A DNA stretch of 64,000 nucleotides from Achatina immaculata (lineage: Eukaryota; Mollusca; Gastropoda; Stylommatophora; Achatinidae). The stretch is taken from contig CM019703.1 in assembly GCA_009760885.1 (NCBI GenBank), forward strand, positions 9,339,959 through 9,403,958, in the 5' to 3' direction. Positions within the stretch are counted from its first letter, which is position 1, and every line of letters begins with the position of its first letter. A program made the position numbers and the translations under genes. A model generated the notes under the pieces. That model was not told where the DNA came from and ran no database searches. It saw only the letters and a list, made by a program, of their open reading frames with translations. This document shows positions 46,557 through 57,813 of the stretch, in pieces.

Positions 46557-47594
46557 ATTAAAACGCTCTGTCCCCGCACGTACATATATCAGTTATTATG
46601 CATCAAATACTCTCCCTTATACAATGCATTAACTCCCCATGACAGTCCACGAGAACCCAAAATGGCGTACCAGAGACACAACTTTTAAAAACAATGTCAT
46701 TAACATTTACAACTACTCAAATTTGAGACAAGTGATTTTCTCCAAAAACAACTGTCACAGAACCCCGGGTTGTATTTGTTTATGTAAATCTTAATCTCCT
46801 TTCAACAGTAAAAATTTCAACTTGTTTTACAGTGTCGAATTTGCAGAGCAGTTACCCCTATAGTCAGCTGGGAGTATAACGAGCAGTTAGTATTCAGAAG
46901 GCAAACATCGTAAAAAAAGACGGAGTTGTAAAAATGCCAAGGCAAAGCGATTCGAGAGCTGTCACTAACTCGGCACAGTTCAAGATACCTGTGCTGTCAT
47001 CTGATTGCACCAATTAACACCGCTAGAGTTTAAAAGCTGACGTGAGGGCCTGGCTTGCATGTATAACTATAGATGGATATAGAGAAGGACGTACAGGTGA
47101 ACTTCATTGTTTTAAGACGGTACCCTCGCCTGTTCACGAAGATGGTTGTCATCCGGACCAGTGAGCCATATCTGGTCAAGATTCTTTACACCGCCCACTG
47201 ACATCGACTTCTTCGCCATGGTTGTGGAGCCTAATAGTAAACCGGTTTGTCATATTGTAAAACTTGTTTAGTGCAAGTTTACATTTATAATTAGTGGGAG
47301 GAATATTTTCTCAAGATAGTTACAGACCAACAATCCTTGGCAATGTACTACCATACTCGAGGCCAGTCTCCTTCCCCTATCATGACCACTAAGCCAGGAT
47401 CTCCCCTCCTTGGTACATTGTATGCTAATTTTGCCCACTCCTTAAGCATTCATTCAACACATCAGCACAGTGGCATGCAGTATAAATCACTAAGTCTGAA
47501 ACTACAAGACACAGCATTTTTAATCTCACTATACGCCAGCAGCAGCACATACAGCTGACACTGACATCAACATGACATCAAGACATGTGTCATC
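46557..47594. other. No gene; Rep-A scrap at 47150-47240
   Basis: GTGAGCCATATCTGGTCAAGA and GCCATGGTTGTGGAG suggest a decayed Rep-A fragment. No supported ORF. Confidence 0.4.
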
Positions 47595-47765
47595 ATAATG
47601 GACGAACAATTGGATGAACAAGATCAATGAAATGCAAAATAGTTCAAGCATTCTTCAATGACTGAAAAACAATTGGATGAAAAATGTCAATGCAAGCAAA
47701 ATATTTCAAGCAATCATCGATAATAGAAAAGCAATTTGATGAACAACGTCAATACAATGCAGGTA
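47595..47765. repeat. About 62-bp tandem repeat, 2.6 units
   Basis: CAATTGGATGAA-type words at 47607, 47670 and 47732, followed by GTCAATGCAA and ATTTCAAGCA blocks. Confidence 0.8.
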
Positions 47766-48325
47766 ATTAAGCATGGTATCATAGGATAATGACTTCTCAT
47801 GTTCATATTGAAAACACGATGGACCTGAGGTCCAGGGCTCTCTTGGCCCTCCACGTAGCTTACACTACGAATCTAATGTGCAATATCACGTATCCCACGC
47901 AGCTATCGCTGCCATAACACGCCTCTATATAACTATGCTTCTACAGCACACGATCAGTCTACATGAAAAAGCATAATAAACGAATCATACTTGTGCGTGT
48001 TGCCCATCCAATGCACTGATAATTAATACTGATATCATACACAGAATTCCCATATCGATACGTAAATACAAGAAACTTGCATCACAGGTTAATTCACAAC
48101 TACGTAGTCTACACCACATGAGGTGGGCTCGGCAGAATATACTAACAGGCACAATAATATAAGCACATCGAAGACACGACATCACCGACCATAGCCTCGA
48201 TCTAATCTGATGGAAGACAATGTTTCAATATACTTCCCCCCCCCCCTTTCCTAAACCAACTACCAAATCACACGGACGATGACGCTTCGGTCAAGGTCAT
48301 ACACCTCTCGATCCAAGCGTGTCAG
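47766..48325. other. No gene; C11 at 48236-48246
   Basis: No recognisable feature. Confidence 0.5.
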
Positions 48326-48860
48326 TCAATCATTTGCATATCCCTTGGGGAACTTTCTCTCCCTAGCAGCTCTCCTGTTGGCCTCTCGGTTCTAAGCAAG
48401 ATGCCCTGCTGCAGATGCATCCATTTGCAGATTTTTTCAACGATGTTTTGCAGCCATCTTCTCCTTGGTCCTCCTCTCTTTCTTTTCCCATTATGTACCC
48501 TTCCAAGACGGTCTTCTCTAACTTCTCATGGCGTTTAATGTGTCCAAAATATTTAAGTTTTCTCTGTTTAATCTTCTTTACTAGCCAACCTTCTTCAATA
48601 GTAAATTCTTGTAGTATGGATATATTTGTTCTTTTTTGTGTCCATGATATCTGAAGATCTCTTCTGTAGCATTTACATTCAAAGGCATTTATGTGTTTCT
48701 CAGTTATTTTGTTAAGTGTTCAGGTCTCAAGGGCATATGTTGCGATAGGAAAGATGCGTGCCCTTAAAAATCTTATTTTTGTAGTCTGTCTATTCCTCTC
48801 CACAGCTTCTTTAGTTGTTTTACTTTTTGAAGAGCTATACTATTTCTGTCCTCCTTTTAA
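48326..48860 (-). pseudogene. LINE-K fragment
   Basis: The minus strand gives, across frames, IALQKVKQLKKLWRGIDR, AFECKCYRRDLQISWTQK, ILQEFTIEEGWLVKKIKQRKLKYFGHIKRHEKLEKTVLEGY, MGKRKRG-G-PRRRWLQNIV and ends GICK-stop. It matches the 18.8- and 27.3-kb copies and extends slightly further 5' (a decayed EIKRRTEI block). The RT core is missing. Inactive. Confidence 0.85.
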
Positions 48861-49221
48861 TTTCCATCAATTTAGTAATGATTGTGTATCGTCCACAATA
48901 TCCGCTTCTGAAAAGTTCCGCCGTACCGTACTCTCCAGACCATCAACCATAACTCTCCCGCTTCATAAAGGCACAGAGGGATGCGTGGCGTTAAGTTCCC
49001 ATTGTTTTCCTTGACCTTTTGGCAAGCTACAGCTTCCCCAAGCCATCATCATCATGCCTGGCTGCCTTTATACTTTCCAAGCTCCAGAAGAAGAGCAGCG
49101 TACCCATTTCTACAGTCTGGGTGACCGAGGAGTCTTTGGCCAAAAAGCCGCAGACCTTCACCATGAGAGTACACCAAACAGTTCGCTCTTTAGTAGCACT
49201 TTTCCTACATGTGATCTGGGG
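48861..49221. other. No gene
   Basis: May include decayed LINE-K 5' sequence near 48880-48910, but nothing is certain. Confidence 0.4.
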
Positions 49222-49580
49222 TGAAGACGTTGTCCAATGTGGCAATCAGCGGCCAACATCTGACATGCTATCGTCAGCATTGGCGAACCGTAGCTGATCA
49301 ACGCCCCTGCCCTACATCTCCGTGTGTTACACCTAGCCTGGCTAACGGGGCAGGGACCATTATAATACCCATGGTGGTGGAGTCTGCTAAAGAAGTATTG
49401 CACAACCCCTGCTTCTAGCTCCACCAAGGACTGAAAATAAAAAATAGCCGTCATGACACGCTCCCAAGCAGACACGATGCTGTGTCTCAACATTTTCACT
49501 GCATCGGTTGCAAGGTACACCAGTTTGCATTTCCAATGAGACAGATGATGATGATGATGATTATGATGATGATGATGATG
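49222..49580 (+). mobile_element. Rep-A copy with GAT tail
   Basis: TGTCCAATGTGGCAATCAGCG, GGCGAACCGTAGCTGATCAACGCCCCTGCC, CCTGGCTAACGGGGCAGGGACC, CCATGGTGGTGGAGTCTGCT, an A run, CGCTCCCAAGCAGACACG, GCATCGGTTGCAAGGTACACC, then (GAT)n at 49542-49580. The tail unit is GAT here, while other copies have GAA. Confidence 0.87.
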
Positions 49581-49919
49581 AGTTGTTATCAAGGGAAATC
49601 TACATATCATCAGTCTACTGCTTCATGGTAAAAGCCACAATACCTATAGCAACAGCAGTAACACAGCAACAGTCAGGAATCATTACTAAATAGAGTAAAC
49701 CAACTGACGAAAAGATGTAATCATCATCAACATTATCATTCTCATCCTTTATCTACGTCATGTCCATTATTGCGCACGGCAGAGACTAAAATCTCTCCCC
49801 AAGACCAGACCCTGAGTTCCCTCATCTTATATTTATATTTCTTATCTCTCCTTCCTGCACTTTGAACGTAGTCCGTCATGCTATGGAGGCCGCTCGACAT
49901 CAAATCTTGACTGGTGGAC
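49581..49919. other. No recognisable feature
   Basis: Unremarkable AT-rich spacer. Confidence 0.45.
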
Positions 49920-50024
49920 TTATCAAAATAGCAGCAAAACTAATACGTACTACTCAAACCATATAAAAGCTAGGGCAGACTATCCAAATCACAGAAAAGC
50001 TAGACGAGGCTATCCAAATCATGT
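49920..50024. repeat. 30-bp minisatellite, left part
   Basis: CTATCCAAATCACAGAAAAGCTAG units at about 49921, 49950, 49980 and 50010. It resumes after the LINE at 51004. Confidence 0.9.
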
Positions 50025-51003
50025 GAATACTAAGACTCTCCCTCTCTGAACCTTAAGTGCCCAGGGCACATGGGGCTTCCGCAAGGGTTTTCCACAAATG
50101 GCTGTCCTTCGCCTTTTTTTCTGCTCTTGCCCAGGTGAGCCCTCTATTGCTCAATATCCTTTCTGTTGTTCTTCTCCATGTCTCTTTTGGTCTACCCTTA
50201 CTTCTGTTCACCTCTGGTGTCCATCTTAGTGCTATTTTTGGTAGTGAGTTGTCAGTCATTCGGAGCACATGTCCCAACCATCGCCAGCGTCTTTCCTCAA
50301 TAACTGTTGTCAGTGGCTTCATCTGCATTTCTGCTAATAAGATGTTATTTCTCATGGTGTTTGGCCAAAATATTTTTCTAATTCTTCGTAAACATTTAGT
50401 CTGGAAAGAATTCAACTTGTTTTCTATGGTTTTGGTGATTTTCCAGCATTCACTTCCATAGAGTAGTACACTTAGAACATTACTCTTAAATATCCTGATT
50501 TTCATATGTATGCTTAGTTTTTTTGTTTTCCATATAGTCTGCAGCATTGCAAAAGCCTGGTTTACTCTAGTAAGTCTGCTGTTGATGTCCTCTGTGCTGT
50601 CTCCATTTTCTACTACTCTGCTGCCAAGGTATACAAATTCGTTGACCTTCTCCACTAACTTGTTATCTACTCTGAGTACATTTCTGTTGTTCACATTTTG
50701 CTTCATTAACTTTGTCTTTCCTACGTTGATCTTTAGTCCTATGTTGTTTGCATTCTGAGTTAGCTTGTTTATTTTATCTCCTATGTTGTTTGCATTCTGA
50801 GTTAGCTTGTTTATTTTATCTTGCATATCTTTGTGACTGCTTGATAATAGACAAATGTCGTCCGCAAAGTCAAGGTCCTCCAGCACTGTGTCAAGGGTCC
50901 ATTGTAGTCCTCTGCGTTTGTCTGATGTTGCCTCCTTCATTAACCAGTCTACTGCCAAGTTAAATAATGTTGGTGATAGTACACATCCCTGGAATACTAA
51001 GAC
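50025..51003 (-). pseudogene. LINE-L copy with perfect 12-bp TSD, inside minisatellite
   Basis: Direct repeats GAATACTAAGAC at 50025-50036 and 50992-51003 bracket a 955-bp insert. The minus strand holds a 301-codon open frame (50958-50053). It starts in the reverse-transcriptase palm (MAVDWLMKEATSDKRRGLQW), carries the catalytic block LDFADDICLLSS, then EFVYLGSRVVENGD, SVLLYGSECWKI, FWPNTMRNNILLAEMQ, RRWRWLGHVLRM, SKGRPKETWRR and APCALGT. Two copies of a 14-residue segment (DKINKLTQNANNIG) come from a 42-bp in-frame duplication. The 3' end is GGTTCA plus a short GA-rich tail. The catalytic block looks intact but the 5' half (endonuclease, RT fingers) is missing, so it is a dead 5'-truncated copy. 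Confidence 0.95.
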
Positions 51004-51515
51004 ATACTCCCTAAATCACGAAAACTAGTGTGGTCTATCCAATCCACAGAGAGGCTATGACAGACCATCCAAATCACATGAAAACTAGAACAGGCTATCC
51101 AAATCACATGAATACTAGGACATACTGCCTAAATCACAGAAAAACTAAAATAGGCAGTACAGATCACAGAAAAACTATAACAAGCTCTTTAGACCACAGA
51201 TAAACTATTACCGACTATTTAAATCACCGGCAAACTAGGGCATTCAAAATTCACTCATGTAATGGCAGATATCCAAACAACGCACAAACTCAGCAAATTA
51301 TTCGAACCACAAACCAGGCCATATTCTAAAAACCAGATATGCTAATTACGACACACTCTCCAATTCATAAACTAGGACATTTAAATCGTTTAGCAAACTC
51401 AGACAAACTGTCAAAATTACAGACAAACTAGGACAGACTACCCAAGTTACAGACAAACTACGACACACTATCCAAATTACAAAACAAACTAGGGTAGACT
51501 ATCCAAATCAAAATT
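51004..51515. repeat. 30-36-bp minisatellite, right part
   Basis: About 16 units with AACTA-GGACAG-CTATCCAAATCAC cores, decaying towards 51515. Confidence 0.9.
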
Positions 51516-52662
51516 TATCACCACCGATAATCCGCCTCTCCATGCCGAACCGCAAGTGATCTTATCCTTTGCCTGACAGATTCCGGCTCCGCGCTCGCGT
51601 CTAGTGTTCAAACAGTTCGAATCTTTAACAAAGTCGACCTCTGGGAGTTAGAGAATTAAGTCAATATTTCAACCCCCCACCCTTCCCCCAACGCCACACC
51701 CAAATTGGACAAGGGTTTCTCTGAAGATTTCGCGAATTACAACAGAGAGTCCTTAGTCTTGCCACTCCTAGCTGCTCTGGCAAACAGAGCACCAGAATGT
51801 GTGAAAATGATCCATAGAGAGACGATATTGACAAATCAATTAGACCTCGGCATAGCAAACTTGGGTTAGCATTGTCTGTGGCTATTGGACACATTTCTTT
51901 GGTGGCTTTTGTGGAAGGGCATCGAAGGATTACAAGATTATGTTCCGAAGGTCGTACATGGTTACGGAAGAATTTACGGGGATTTATAAAAGCAGCGGCC
52001 ATCTTTTAGTATCACGCAGATCTGTACAGTGGGAATTCACTAAGGAATACCGCGTTTTGAGGTAATGGGTGAGGGCCTACTGTGTCAAAGTAATGACCAT
52101 AAGATGGGTAAAGGGATGTTACGAAGGAGCATAGCTGCCATGTATCCGCAGCTTGGTGTTGTAAAAGGGGTCTACCAAGTACCACTGCTTCGACACTCAC
52201 TATACGGGGCTGCATTGCATGTGTAACAGTGTGAGTCTCTTATGAACAAGTGAGGAGAAGCTCAGATAAGAGTGAAGACGAGATAGAGAGAGAGAGAGAG
52301 AAAGTTGGATCATTATAAGGGCATATGGCCACTGAAACAAGGGAAAGAACTAAGACAGCCTGTTTAGTGGAAAGAGTGGACCGTTTGGACAAGAAAGGTA
52401 GCGGTAAGGTTATGGGAGGTGGAACAGGTGAGGGAGAGAAAAAAAGAAGAGAGGGAGGAGGCGGAGCGGTTAAATATGCTGCGTGATTAGACTATTGTTA
52501 AATGACCAGAGTTCAAAGCTCCAAGATGAGCCTTTTGTCCTCTGACGTTACTTTTTCTTATGTCAACGTCCCCTTTCCTTACTTTATCTTTTTCTTTCGT
52601 TTCTTTCTTCCCATGCTAAATCCCTTATGTATGAAACAGGCTGGGTTTTTTTTTTAATTCTC
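51516..52662. other. No gene
   Basis: Unique-looking. A 113-codon minus ORF (51661-52002) lacks recognisable motifs. Short GA run at 52284-52302. Confidence 0.5.
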
Positions 52663-53454
52663 AGACCCACTCATCATCATCATCAGGTGCCGTGCCGACT
52701 GGCGTTGGCTATTATGCTTCTCCAGAGTACCCGATCCTTCATGCAGGCCATCAGTTCAGTTGGTGATCTCCTCTCACGCCATCCCGTCAGACTGTCCAGT
52801 ATCATTTCTCTTGGTCTTCCTCTTGGTCTTCTTCCTTCTATTTTTCCTGTTGTTATAATATTTTCAATGCCCCCTCTTCTCATTGCATGTCCTATGAAAG
52901 TACACTGTCTCTCTCTTATCTTTCTGACAAGGTTTTTTGGTCTCTCCAGCTCTTCTCATACATTCTTCATTAGTTATTTTTGCTGTCCAGGTGATTCGCA
53001 AGATTCTTCTAATAAACCACATTTCTGCTGCTTCCAATGATTTTTGTGCAGACTTGCCTATTGTCCATGATTCACTTCCATATAACAAGATAGGTTCAAT
53101 ATAGCATTTTAGGACTCGTTTTCTAACATTCATTGATAAAGATGTGTTAGCTAATACGTTTCTCATTCTCTGAAATGCAGTCTTTGCTTGGCCTATTCTG
53201 TTCCTAATTTCTGTTTTGCATTTCCCATCTGAAGTTATTACTGCTCCAAGGTATTTGAATTTCTGCACCTGCTTTAGAATGGTTCCGTTTAATTGAATAC
53301 TGCATGCTGGTGGATTCTGTTTCTTAGATATAACCATAGTCTCTGTCTTTTTGATGTTCAAAGTAAGGCCTTTCTGTTCACTTTCTTTGGTGACTTTATC
53401 CAAGAGATTTTGCAGGTCTTGTTGGTTCTCAGCTATCAGTACTGTAGACCCACT
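52663..53454 (-). pseudogene. LINE-H copy with 9-bp TSD
   Basis: AGACCCACT at 52663-52671 and 53446-53454 brackets the insert 52672-53445. The minus strand encodes TVLIAENQQDLQNLLDKV (just after the ADD block), LNIKKTETMVISKKQ, KFKYLGAVITSDGK, SLSMNVRKRVLKCYIEPILLYGSESW, KSLEAAEMWFIRRILRITW, MRRAGETKK, then after a frame change RGRPREMILDSLTGW and SRHGT. The 3' end is CCTGATGATGATGATGA. The TSD shows that the apparent N-terminal extension of the ORF (CCFNKLCSGS) is flanking DNA. It is 5'-truncated within the RT domain, with one frameshift. Confidence 0.93.
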
Positions 53455-53527
53455 GCATAACTTATTAAAACAACACAGATTACAATTGTTCGTCCCAGCC
53501 TTAAAGACTGGATCTGCTAGATTTAAA

Positions 53528-53742
53528 CAAGTGGTTCCCAACCTTTTTCCACTAGCGTACTCCCTTGACAAGCCTATTTTCATCAATTTTACCACTTCAT
53601 ATTAAAAATTTTTTTTCCTTTGTTACTGTTATAGTTGATGTTATTTATCTGTTTTCCGCCATTATCCTTGCGTACCACTAAGCATCCTGCCGCGCACCCC
53701 GCCTCCCCAGGGGTACACGTAGCCCATGTTGGGGAACCACTG
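53528..53742. mobile_element. hAT-like MITE
   Basis: A 215-bp element. Left end CAAGTGGTTCCCAACC, right end TTGGGGAACCACTG, an imperfect inverted pair of the hAT type. Internal halves are also partly complementary (GCGTACTCCC / GGGGTACACG). No clear 8-bp TSD. It lies 73 bp from the LINE-H copy. Confidence 0.68.
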
Positions 53743-54767
53743 ATACATACATACCATGAGGTACAAGCCACCTCTATATTATCGCTGAACTATCTCGTTT
53801 CGTTTAGTCTTTGTTAGATCTGAATTCTGTTTACGAGAAGACGCGACATCTGTAAAAGAAGTTGTAAAAGGAACAAATACTTATCAGTAATGAATCATTG
53901 TCTCTTTCATAACTTTAATAACAGGTTGTCGGGTGTCATTTATTTAGTTTAAAAAATGTTGGTGCCGGGAATGGAGTGCCACAGCACTCTAAGAAATAGT
54001 GACAAAGGAGACAACCCTTAAAAAAAAAAAAACAGAAGTTTTTCTTCGCTTTCTAAATCCTGAAGAGTTTTCAGTGCGGATTAGCAAAATTTTACCACTT
54101 CCGGTTTCTCTGTCGAGTGCCGTTTAGTAAAACACTTGTTTCGTGTCTAAAAAAAACGGTATAATTTTTTTAACTGTACATCTTTTATTTGCGCATGCCT
54201 AGTGAACTTCCATAGCTCCGTCCGAAGCGTGCCTAACAACCGAGTGAAAATGGGTCTTTCTTTAGAGAAATTTTAATATTTTGTGTGATTTCTGAGGCGT
54301 ACGGACAAGCCCTACGACCAGACCACTGTTCGTGAAAGTGCCCGAATTAGATTTTGACCTATAAAACGCTATAAAACAGACTGTAGAGGTAGTTAGACCT
54401 CTAGACCTACCCGATGGTAAGTAGGACACAATTATCAGCTACAATCATCACAGTACTACTTTTTTTCCTAAAAGAAAACTCTTCATTCTTACATTTACAT
54501 CTATTTTGATGCATAATAAACATATTTTTATCGTGGAAATACGTGGAAATACTTTGTTATTTCAATTTTACAACTATACCCCCTATACAGATCAAGACCC
54601 GCGCTTTTAATTTGGCACAAATGGAATGTCCGCGTTTTTTTTTTCCTGCGGCACAGAAAGAGTATACGCAGAGCAGTAGCTGTCAGATCTTCAGATGGAG
54701 CCGTTGTCATTATCATTATCATCATCGTTACTGTCATAATCAGTAAAGTTGTTTTTTTTTCTCTGAA
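53743..54767. other. No gene
   Basis: No recognisable feature. Some ATCATT repeats near 54708-54730. Confidence 0.45.
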
Positions 54768-55432
54768 CCATGTATTTTTCCCCCACAGCTAAGACCCAAG
54801 TAACATCAAAAGTAGAAGGCACAGAATTAAAGCAAGTGGACAAATTCGAGTATCTAGGAACAATAACAAACCAAGACGGAAGATGCGAAACCAACATAAA
54901 GGGCAGAATAGCCCAGGAAAAATCAGCATTTATGAAAATGAAAAAAAAAACAAAAAACATACTATGCAATAAAGCTCTGCCGATGGACACCAGAAATAGA
55001 GTTATTCAGTGTTACACTGAACCTGTATTGTTACGTGGAGCCGAAGCATGGACAGTAATCAAGAGCACTCGAAATCTACTGGAAGAAGGCGGAGATGTGG
55101 TTCCTAAGAAGAATGATGAGAAGAAAACCATGGACAGCCAAGACAAAAAAATGAAGAGGTTCTAAGCGAGACTAGGCAAAAGAGAGAAATGGCAGAATTC
55201 ACAAAATAACGTTCTAGATTTGTAGGATATATTTTGAAACCAAACCGGCTGGAACATCTAGTGACAACAGGAAAACTTGAGAGGAAAATGAACAGGGGAA
55301 GACAAAGAACCAAAATACTTGATGGACTAAAAGAGTGGCATAGAGCACAGTTCAACACACATCTTACAGAAAGAGCAAAAGAATACTTGGTTGTGGAAGT
55401 CAGTGACGATCAACGCCTGATTGGCTTTGACC
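54768..55432 (+). pseudogene. LINE fragment running into GACA/GATA array
   Basis: The open frame from 54770 gives FSPTAKTQVTSKVEGTELKQ, KFEYLGTITNQDGRCE, DTRNRVIQCYTEPVLLRGAEAW. Later, in another frame, come KPNRLEHLVTTGKLERKMNRGR and GLKEWHRAQFNTHLTERAKE, ending near GFDQTDR. This is the post-catalytic half of an RTE-like LINE related to LINE-H. YGSESW has become RGAEAW and several frameshifts are present. It passes without a gap into the tetranucleotide array at 55432, suggesting that the array grew from its 3' tail or target. Confidence 0.83.
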
Positions 55433-55723
<291 letters not shown>

Positions 55724-56261
55724 AATGAAGCAGATTTTTATTTGTAAATTCAGCAAATTTAAGTTTGGGTCACGACCACACAAATTTGGGGACCGCTGTC
55801 CCAATGAAATAAGCATATTCTCATATGAGCATAAGAACTGGGTGCATGTCATTGACAGAAAAGTGAACAAATAAAGAAGAACTAATCAAATAAACCTGGG
55901 GTGAAAAGTGACAGAATGAAAAATAGAATGAATCAAAGCGAGTTTGGCCATTTCAAGGCACATAACATAGTAATTAAAATCAATGAAGAGGGAAAAAACT
56001 GAAGGAAAAATGAGTAAAAGGACAACAACGGCATAGATGAACAGACAAGCTATAAAGAAACGGTTGAGTGCAACGTGAAGACAAGGTACAGAGCAGAAAG
56101 AAGGGGCGTTGCAAACAAATCGTCCCTAAAAAAAAAAAAACACACACAAATGAAATCCATCTTTTTTTTTTCCTTTTCACACCACTTCCTACCCTACCCT
56201 GGAGCACGTCGAGGATGCTCATTATTTTGAGAACAGGAAGATGCTGTCCAGTCTGGCAGAA
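55724..56261. other. No gene; possible hAT right end at 55760-55800
   Basis: GGGTCACGACCACACAAATTTGGGGACCGCTG resembles a hAT-MITE right half. No left half was found. A runs and T runs near 56130-56175. Confidence 0.45.
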
Positions 56262-56515
56262 AGTGACCCATAGCTGACATGCTGGGGTCGGAGAATTATA
56301 GCTGACATGCTAACGTCGGGGTCGAGCAATTATAGCTGACATGATAACATTTCGGGGTAGTGGAACTATAGCTGACATGCTAACGTCGGGGTCGGGGAAT
56401 TATAGCTGACATGCTAACGTCGGGGTCGTGGAATTATAGCTGACATGCTAACATTTCGGGGTAGTGGAACTATAGCTGACATGATAACGTCAAGGCTGGG
56501 GAACTGTAGTATGTA
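56262..56515. repeat. 34/36-bp minisatellite seeded by Rep-A 5' end
   Basis: ATAGCTGACATG recurs at 56270, 56298, 56332, 56368, 56402, 56436 and 56472 (intervals 28, 34, 36, 34, 34, 36). The 34-bp unit has CTAACGTCGGGGTCG and the 36-bp unit has ATAACATTTCGGGGTAG. The first unit and the preceding CCAGTCTGGCAGAAAGTGACCC are the Rep-A 5' end. Confidence 0.93.
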
Positions 56516-56775
56516 TATTTTATAGAACAGTGTATATTAATAGCTTTAAGTCTTTTACAGAACCGTATATATTAAAAGCTTGAAGTCTTTTATAGAACCG
56601 TATATAATAATAGCTTTAAGTCTTTTATGGAACAGTATACATTAATAGCTTTAACCCAAGTGTCTTTTATAGGACAGTGTACATTAATAGTTTTAACTCA
56701 AATATCTTTTACAAAACAGTATACGTTAATAGTTTTAACTCCATGTATCTTTTATTATAGAACAGTATATATACT
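56516..56775. repeat. 35-bp minisatellite, left part
   Basis: TCTTTTATAGAACAGTATATATTAATAGCTTTAAG units, with (A/G)GAAC at 56524, 56559, 56594 and 56629. About 7 units. It resumes at 59004. Confidence 0.93.
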
Positions 56776-57735
56776 AACTGATCTGTGGAGAACATGCCTC
56801 CAGCAGCTTTAGGGTACAAACAGGAGTGAAGCATGGATGTGTACTATCACCAACATTATTTATCTTGGCAGTAGACTGGATAATGAAGGAGGCAACATCA
56901 GACAAACGCAGAGGATTACAATGGACCCTTGACGCAGTGCTGGAGGACCTTGATTTTGCGGACGACATTTGTCTACTATCAAGCAACCACACAGATATGC
57001 AAGATAAAATAAACAAGCTAACTCAGAATGCAAACAACATAGGACTAAAGATCAACGTAGGAAAGACAAAGTTAATGAAGCAAAATGTGAACAATAGAAA
57101 TGTACTGAGAGTAGATAGCAAGTTAGTGGAGGAAGTCAATGAATTTGTATACCTTGGCAGTAAAGTAGTAGAAAATGGAGACAGCACTGAGGACATCTAC
57201 AGCAGACTTACTAGAGCAAACCAGGCTTTTGCAGTGCTGCAGACTATAAGGAAAGAAAAAAAAAAAACTAAGCATGAATAAGAAAATCAGGATATTTAAG
57301 AGTAATGTTCTAAGTGTACTACTCTATGGAAGTGAATGCTGGAAAATCACCAAAACCATAGAAAACAAGTTGAATTCTTTCCAGACTAAATGTTTACGAA
57401 GAATTAGACAAATATTTTGGCCAAACACCATAAAAAATATCTTGTTGGCAGAGATGCAGATGAAGCCACTGACAGCAGTTATTGAGGAAAGACGCTGGCG
57501 ATGGTTGGGACATGTGCTCCGAATGACTGATAACTCACTACCAAAAATAGCACTAAGATGGACACCACAGGGAAACAGAAGTAAAGGTAGACCAAAAGAG
57601 ACATGGAGAAGAACAACAGAGAGGATGTTGAGCAATAGAGGGCTCACCTGGGCAAGAGCAGAAAAAAAGGCAAAGGACAGCCATTTGTGGAAAACCCTTG
57701 CGGAAGCCCCATGTGCCCTGGGCACTTAAGGTTCA
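56776..57735 (+). pseudogene. LINE-L 3' half, inside minisatellite
   Basis: The frame starts with GEHASSSFRVQTGVKHGCVLSP, followed by LFILAVDWIMKEATSDKRRG, the catalytic LDFADDICLLSSN, KINVGKTKLMK, EFVYLGSKVVENGD and NQAFAVLQTIRK. A 12-A run near 57257-57268 shifts the frame, which continues with FKSNVLSVLLYGSECWKI, FWPNTIKNILLAEMQMKP, RRWRWLGHVLRMTDNSLPK, SKGRPKETWRRTTERML and APCALGT. GGTTCA then leads into (AT)n. It is the same family as the 50.0-kb copy. Both the FADD catalytic pair and the GVK-x-GC-x-LSP block are preserved. One frameshift and loss of the 5' half make it inactive. Confidence 0.93.
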
Positions 57736-57777
57736 GATATATATATACTATATATATATATACTATATATATATATA

Positions 57778-57811
<34 letters not shown>
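57736..57811. repeat. (AT)n with ACT interruptions
   Basis: AT dinucleotide array between the LINE-L 3' end and the next LINE fragment. Confidence 0.9.

Positions 57812-57813
<2 letters not shown>

Noticed and set aside
50057..50461. Plus-strand ORF beginning MPRAHGASARVFHK (also at 29.6, 57.3 and 63.1 kb)
   Set aside because: It recurs only as the antisense shadow of the LINE-L C-terminal coding region.
51661..52002. 113-codon minus-strand ORF as a protein gene
   Set aside because: No family motif, and the C-terminal part is coded by C-rich low-complexity sequence.
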